In this document: piece after piece, positions 7,015 to 10,039 of the stretch | How positions within the stretch are numbered: position 1 is the stretch's first letter | Layout of the letters: each line of letters starts with the position of its first letter | Source: Eubacteriales bacterium | GTDB taxonomy: Bacteria > Bacillota > Clostridia > Christensenellales > UMGS416 | NCBI GenBank assembly: GCA_028709505.1 | Contig: JAQVWW010000016.1 | Location: 1 to 10,039 of the forward strand | DNA: 10,039 nt | Direction: 5' to 3' | Position numbers and translations under genes: made by a program | Notes under the pieces: generated by a model | What the model saw: the letters and a program-made list of their open reading frames with translations, nothing else | Told to the model about the DNA's origin: nothing | Databases searched by the model: none

Positions 7015-7048
7015 GGGGGAAATCGGGCAAGGATTTCTCCCTTTTTTT
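7015..7048 (+). terminator. Intrinsic terminator closing the transporter operon
   Basis: GGGGGAAATC (7015-7024) pairs with GATTTCTCCC (7032-7041) over ten base pairs with one G-U, around the seven-base loop GGGCAAG, followed by seven T residues (7042-7048). Confidence 0.93.
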
Positions 7049-7077
7049 AATTTCGGCGCCGTCATTAGTAAAATATA

Positions 7078-7106
7078 TTGACAAAAGTGCAAACCACACA
7101 TAAGAT
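7078..7106 (+). promoter_or_regulatory. Sigma-A promoter for the prepilin-like gene
   Basis: TTGACA (7078-7083) is a perfect -35; TAAGAT (7101-7106) lies 17 bases downstream. A perfect TATAAT at 7110-7115 is also present but is 26 bases from this -35. A second TTGACA at 7124-7129 has no good -10 partner. The leader to the ATG at 7217 would be about 100 bases and includes a small hairpin (AAAGCG 7154-7159 with CGCTTT 7170-7175, then T residues) of uncertain meaning. Confidence 0.6.
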
Positions 7107-7216
7107 GGATATAATAAGGCGAATTGACAATGTTTACCGGTAATCTGTGTTTCAAAGCGTTTACGCGCTCGCTTTTTACGAGGCGGGCAGCAGGATAGGA
7201 AGGAGAGGCCGTTTGC

Positions 7217-8095
7217 ATGACAAGACGATGGAAAAGCCAAAAAAGAGATGCCAAAAACCGCAGAGGCTTTACTTTAATCGAGCTCATTGTCGTAGTTGCT
7301 ATTTTAAGCATACTCGCTTCGGTCTCGGTCCCCTCGGTAAATGGCTATATTGGCAAATCACAGGCTGAAGTGTGCCGCACGAACCGGCTGGCACTGCAGC
7401 GTTATTATCAGTACATACAAATTCTGTATCCTGAATCTACGCTATCGGACATTCTGGCCGGCAATTATGACAATGTCATTGGCACCACGTCCCTTATCCA
7501 GTGTCCCGCCGGCGGCAGCTATAGCATTGAAGAAGGGCATGTGGTCTGTAGCGCCCACGGCGGCGGCGAAGGCGACGAGATCGATCCCGGCACCGGCGGC
7601 GGCGGCCCTGCACCTACCCCGACCCCCCCGGGTCCGGCCGTGTATGATCCCGACCGTGACTATAACGTTGGCGACGTCCTGTTCACCGACCCGAACGGGC
7701 GATCGGTGTATTTGACCGCCGACTGGTCCGGCGTAAAGAAGGAAGCCAGAGACGGCTGGGGGAAGCAGCTGGAAAACGGCGGCGTATACCAGGATGAGAG
7801 CGGAATCTACGTGCAGATCACCAGGCAATACGTCAGCCACGATGCGGGGGTCGCCGATATTCTCCTCTCACAGCAGACTGGCATGCTGAAGTTGGATCCC
7901 AGCGCCACAATATTGACCCAGAGCGATAACAACGGGCGAACATGGAATTACGATAAGCAGCCTAAGCTGGGCGATCTGTATTATTATGAGGGGCAGCTCT
8001 ATGTATGCGCCTATCCCAGCTCCGACGCCCAATGGACGGCGACGAACCCTTCGGGCGGCGGATGGATTAAGCTAGAGGGACAGCCCTCAGGCTGA
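7217..8095 (+). CDS. Type IV prepilin-like protein with C-terminal carbohydrate-binding-like region
   Basis: Encodes 292 residues. The ATG at 7217 follows AGGAGAGG (7201-7208). A basic leader of 17 residues ends in RRG, followed by FTLIELIVVVAILSILASVSVP: a standard prepilin peptidase site with Glu at +5 and the hydrophobic helix that anchors and assembles pilins. The pilin part has three cysteines (53, 96, 111), the last two framing CPAGGSYSIEEGHVVC, a motif pattern familiar in clostridial pilin-like proteins. A Gly-rich then Pro/Thr-rich linker (115-141) leads into a second half with two segments resembling CBM5/12-type modules: YNVGDVLFTDPNGRSVYLTADW (149-170) and LGDLYYYEGQLYVCAYPSSDAQW (251-273), ending near GGWIKL. 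The carbohydrate-binding role is inferred from pattern only. No pilus assembly genes are adjacent, and the gene has its own promoter and terminator, so assembly machinery must be elsewhere if it is a working pilin. Confidence 0.85.
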   Translation: MTRRWKSQKRDAKNRRGFTLIELIVVVAILSILASVSVPSVNGYIGKSQAEVCRTNRLALQRYYQYIQILYPESTLSDILAGNYDNVIGTTSLIQCPAGGSYSIEEGHVVCSAHGGGEGDEIDPGTGGGGPAPTPTPPGPAVYDPDRDYNVGDVLFTDPNGRSVYLTADWSGVKKEARDGWGKQLENGGVYQDESGIYVQITRQYVSHDAGVADILLSQQTGMLKLDPSATILTQSDNNGRTWNYDKQPKLGDLYYYEGQLYVCAYPSSDAQWTATNPSGGGWIKLEGQPSG

Positions 8096-8109
8096 TAGTA
8101 AAAAAACAG

Positions 8110-8140
8110 ACGGCCCCCCGTCACGGCGGAGGGCCGTTTT
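8110..8140. terminator. Bidirectional intrinsic terminator between convergent genes
   Basis: ACGGCCC (8110-8116) pairs with GGGCCGT (8131-8137), with an inner CCG/CGG pairing (8118-8120 with 8124-8126), followed by TTTT. An A-run at 8100-8106 on the other side gives a T-run for minus-strand transcripts. It lies between the plus-strand prepilin gene and the minus-strand flavoprotein gene. Confidence 0.85.
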
Positions 8141-8158
8141 CATTTGCCCGGATGGACC

Positions 8159-8175
8159 AGAGGGGCTCTTTTTTT
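8159..8175 (+). terminator. Possible second terminator-like hairpin
   Basis: AGAG (8159-8162) and CTCT (8166-8169) flank GGG and run into seven T residues. The four-base-pair stem is too short to be convincing alone; it may act as a backup to the terminator upstream. Confidence 0.25.
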
Positions 8176-8235
8176 CACAACCCTACGCCGCACGCAGTGG
8201 CCGGCGCCCTTTTAAAGATACGCAAAATTTTTGCG

Positions 8236-8825
8236 CTATCCTCTTTTTAAAACATCCTTGCTAAACTTCTGCAGCCTTTCTCGCACGCGATCGTCCTGCG
8301 TCAGGTCGCCGGCGATGGATTTTTTGCCATATTCCCGGGAAGAAAGCAGTATCGACTCGGGGCCAAAAGGCTTGCCCATAAAGTCCGAAAGAATTTCGTG
8401 CAACGCTCGATCGGCACCGGCGGAAATGTTGCCAATCAGCAGTACGTTTGCTTTGCAAAACAAAACGTCGTCAAAATTTATCTTCTGTTGGGCAAAGCCC
8501 TCCAGCCTCTCCGAAAAGGCAAAATAGGCGGCGGGTAAATGCCCCCGGTACGTGGGTAACGCCAATAGAATTTGATCCGCCGCGGCGCATCTTGATCCGC
8601 CGCGGCGCATCTGCGCAACACATCCTCCATGCCGTCTCTCTTTGGGCAGGGCGCCCCTTCAAAGCAGCGGTAATCCTCGTCGCAACACGGGCTGATGGCG
8701 AAATCGCTAATAGAAATCTCTTCGACTGTATGGCCGAGAATCTCCATTTCCCGCAGACAAAAGCGCAGGCAATTTGCGCAGTTGCCGTTTTTCCTGTGGC
8801 TAAAACCAATTCCCAGAATGTGCAT
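8236..8825 (-). pseudogene. Flavodoxin-fold FMN reductase / iron-sulfur-flavoprotein-like gene, frameshifted by a 20-bp duplication
   Basis: The minus-strand gene starts at ATG 8825-8823, with GGGAGGA (8836-8830) just upstream, and ends at TAG 8238-8236. It is split into two frames at 8572-8611, where an exact 20-bp tandem repeat adds 20 bases. Reading through one copy joins ...RRCAAADQ directly to ILLALPTYRGHLP..., giving an intact 189-residue protein. That product has an N-terminal MHILGIGFSHRKNGN, the FMN-phosphate loop of NADPH-dependent FMN reductase-like flavodoxin folds, and four cysteines (47, 48, 54, 60) before PKRDGM, in the place where iron-sulfur flavoproteins carry cluster cysteines though not with their exact CxxCxxC spacing. 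LALPTYRGHLPA (81-92 of the repaired protein) fits the second flavin-contact loop. Redox partner and substrate are unknown. As given, translation yields a 115-residue truncated product. It could be a recent pseudogene, a phase-variable gene or an assembly error. Confidence 0.8.
8572..8611. repeat. Exact 20-bp tandem duplication inside the flavoprotein gene
   Basis: TTGATCCGCCGCGGCGCATC occurs twice back to back (8572-8591, 8592-8611). Each copy contains the palindrome CGCCGCGGCG, which could promote replication slippage. Because 20 is not a multiple of three, the duplication shifts the reading frame of the gene around it. Confidence 0.97.
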
Positions 8826-8863
8826 GTTATCCTCCCGGCAGTGCAGTATGCTTTACTATCCAT

Positions 8864-8872
8864 ATTATAGCA
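8864..8872 (-). promoter_or_regulatory. Extended -10 promoter for the flavoprotein gene
   Basis: On the minus strand the sequence reads TGCTATAAT, a perfect extended -10 (TGnTATAAT), about 40 bases before the ATG at 8825. No clear -35 is present at the usual distance, which is common for extended -10 promoters. Confidence 0.6.
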
Positions 8873-9059
8873 CATCCCACATCTTGCGTAACCCAAATTG
8901 CCGAGCGTCGCCGTGCGCAGCCGAACGCGCGGTCCGCGTTTTGCATAGAATGACGCATCCGGCGCAGCTGCGAGCGCTCTGGCTTACGCATGGCCTTTTT
9001 GGCTTTCCAGAGCCGATGGGGAGATCTGCGACAGCGCAAAAAAGAATCCGCTGCGGCGC
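8873..9059. other. Intergenic stretch between divergent promoters, nothing recognised
   Basis: GC-rich sequence between the minus-strand flavoprotein promoter and the thrS promoter. Open frames here lack ribosome binding sites and family resemblance. A seven-base inverted repeat, GCTCTGG with CCAGAGC about 27 bases later (around 8977-9012), is the only structure noticed, and no T-tract follows it. Confidence 0.5.
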
Positions 9060-9088
9060 TTGACAACCGTTGCCTACTGCACTATGAT
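9060..9088 (+). promoter_or_regulatory. Sigma-A promoter for the thrS T-box leader
   Basis: TTGACA (9060-9065) and TATGAT (9083-9088) are separated by exactly 17 bases: a perfect -35 and a five-of-six -10. Transcription would start near 9095, directly at the 5' side of the T-box leader. Confidence 0.88.
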
Positions 9089-9094
9089 ATAAAA

Positions 9095-9299
9095 AAGGTG
9101 ACGATGACGGAGAAGAGTACCTCTTTTGTCACGCGGCAGAGAGGGGCGCATCAGCTGCAAGCGCCCTGCGTCGATGGAGGAGCGAAGACCGCCTCCCGAG
9201 CATTTGGGTACGCCCGTTACAGCGTTTTGAGCCCAAAGAAGGGTGGAACCGCGGAATCACTCCGCCCCTTTATCTTGTTAGATAGAGGGGCGGTTTTTT
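9095..9299 (+). promoter_or_regulatory. T-box riboswitch, threonine-specific (ACC specifier)
   Basis: The leader RNA senses uncharged tRNA-Thr and lets transcription proceed into thrS. Seen in sequence: an AGAGTA element near 9114-9119; a distal stem I helix GGGCGC/GCGCCC containing GCTGCAAG, which fits the GNTG-type apical motif; the specifier region GCGAAGACCGCCTCC, with ACC (Thr) at 9188-9190 in the usual place after GAA; and the conserved T-box AAGGGTGGAACCGCGG (9239-9254). The antiterminator can form from AAGGG and GCGGA (9239-9243, 9251-9255) pairing with TCCGCCCCTT (9261-9270), leaving the TGGAACC bulge to bind the tRNA acceptor end. The same 3' bases form the terminator. The 5' boundary is inferred from the promoter. 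Confidence 0.95.
9262..9299 (+). terminator. Regulated terminator of the thrS T-box
   Basis: CCGCCCCTTTATC (9262-9274) pairs with GATAGAGGGGCGG (9281-9293) over 13 base pairs with one G-U, loop TTGTTA, followed by six T residues. Its 5' arm is shared with the antiterminator, so the two structures exclude each other. Confidence 0.95.
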
Positions 9300-9323
9300 A
9301 TTTATATAAAGGAGATAGGAACT

Positions 9324-10039
9324 ATGATAATTACGCTTAAGGACGGTTCTCAAAAAGAATGCCAGCCCGGCGTCAAGGCCATCGATTTTTTGCGGGAAAT
9401 CAGCGCCGGCCTGGCGCGCAGCACGCTGGCGGTGCAGATAGACGGCGTCGTAAGCGCCGTCGATACGCCCCTTACGCAGGACTGCACGCTGCAGGCGCTG
9501 ACATTTGCCGACGAGGCCGGAAAGCGCGTGTACCGCCATACGGCATCGCACGTGATGGCTCACGCTGTCAAAGCGCTGTTCCCCGATGTGAAGCTGGCCA
9601 TCGGCCCGGCCACCGAAACCGGCTTTTATTACGATTTTGATACGCAGCGCACGTTCAGCCTCGGCGATTTTGACGCCATCGAGGCCGAGATGAAAAAGAT
9701 TATCAAGGCCGACCTGCCGCTGGAGCGCTTTACGCTGCCGCGGGCCGAGGCCATCGCCTTCCTGCGTCAAAAGGACGAGCCGTATAAGGTGGAGCTTATC
9801 CAAGACCTGCCCGAAGACGCCGTGATTTCGTTCTATCGTCAGGGCGACTTTGTGGACTTGTGCGCCGGCCCGCACCTAACATCCACCGGCATGATAAAAG
9901 CCTTCAAGCTGATGTCCGTTGCCGGCGCCTACTGGCGCGGCAGCGAAAAAAACAAGATGCTGCAGCGCATCTACGCCACGGCGTTTGATAAGAAGGCCGA
10001 TATGGATGCCTATTTGTCCAGCGTAGAGGAAGCAAAAAA
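9324..10039 (+). CDS. thrS: Threonyl-tRNA synthetase, N-terminal part
   Basis: The first 238 codons are present and the gene runs off the right edge. ThrRS attaches threonine to tRNA-Thr in the cytoplasm. The ATG at 9324 follows AAAGGAGA (9308-9315). Residues 1-60 fit the TGS domain (MIITLKDGS..., then ISAGLARSTLAVQIDGVVSAVD). The N2 editing domain follows, with HTASH (the HxxxH motif, His72 and His76) and, further on, DLCAGPH (Cys180, His184), the four residues that form the hydrolytic centre clearing Ser-tRNA-Thr. GPATETGFYYDF (94-105) is also typical. The last visible stretch, KAFKLMSVAGAYWRGSEKNKMLQRIYATAF, leads to the catalytic core, which is not in the window. All editing residues are present. 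Expression is controlled by the Thr T-box directly upstream. Confidence 0.97.
   Translation, partial: MIITLKDGSQKECQPGVKAIDFLREISAGLARSTLAVQIDGVVSAVDTPLTQDCTLQALTFADEAGKRVYRHTASHVMAHAVKALFPDVKLAIGPATETGFYYDFDTQRTFSLGDFDAIEAEMKKIIKADLPLERFTLPRAEAIAFLRQKDEPYKVELIQDLPEDAVISFYRQGDFVDLCAGPHLTSTGMIKAFKLMSVAGAYWRGSEKNKMLQRIYATAFDKKADMDAYLSSVEEAK

Noticed and set aside
7154..7177. Attenuator in the prepilin gene leader
   Set aside because: The stem is only six base pairs with a ten-base loop and five T residues; no antiterminator or sensing element is visible.
8221..8235. Perfect palindrome CGCAAAA-T-TTTTGCG beside the flavoprotein stop as a terminator
   Set aside because: It has a one-base centre and no T-tract on either strand; the bidirectional terminator at 8110-8140 is a better candidate.
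8827..9066. Minus-strand 79-codon frame upstream of the flavoprotein gene
   Set aside because: It spans the extended -10 promoter, has no good ribosome binding site, and its Arg/Ser/Ala-rich translation resembles no family.

Overview
The window looks like a chromosomal segment of a member of the Bacillota, most likely an uncultured Clostridia-type gut anaerobe. The evidence is a classic T-box leader in front of thrS, strong GGAGG-type ribosome binding sites, Bacillus-like Xpt and NupOPQ proteins, a PurR-like box, and GC-rich genes separated by AT-rich intergenic stretches. I infer lineage from these features only; no species is recognisable.

Layout. (1) 1-871, plus strand: the end of a HAD-family phosphatase gene, then thymidylate kinase (tmk), closed by a probable AT-rich terminator. 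(2) 1020-7000, plus strand: a purine salvage cluster of xpt (xanthine phosphoribosyltransferase), a BMP-family substrate-binding lipoprotein, a double-domain ABC ATPase (NupO type) and two permeases (NupP and NupQ type), ending at a strong terminator. The transporter would bring in a purine nucleoside or base, and Xpt would convert xanthine or guanine to the nucleotide. Upstream of xpt is a perfect PurBox in minus orientation with a degenerate inverted partner. (3) 2716-3400, inside that cluster: a gene-free stretch filled with palindromic tandem repeats, six 57-bp-type units followed by three 50-52-bp units, all built on a TGCCG/CGGCA hairpin. It lies exactly between the binding-protein gene and the ATPase gene.

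(4) 7078-8140: a single gene with its own promoter for a type IV prepilin-like protein. Its C-terminal half, after a Gly/Pro/Thr linker, resembles small carbohydrate-binding modules. A bidirectional terminator follows. (5) 8236-8869, minus strand: a flavodoxin-fold FMN reductase/iron-sulfur-flavoprotein-like gene broken by an exact 20-bp tandem duplication. Removing one copy restores a 189-residue protein. (6) 9060-10039, plus strand: promoter, Thr-specific T-box leader (ACC specifier) with terminator and antiterminator, then the first 238 codons of thrS, cut by the window end.

The main points for a second look are the hairpin array inside the transporter operon, including apparent inversion of some hairpins; the duplication-disrupted flavoprotein; the prepilin fused to a carbohydrate-binding-like region; and the PurBox/terminator overlap ahead of xpt. 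I found no clearly novel multi-gene system.
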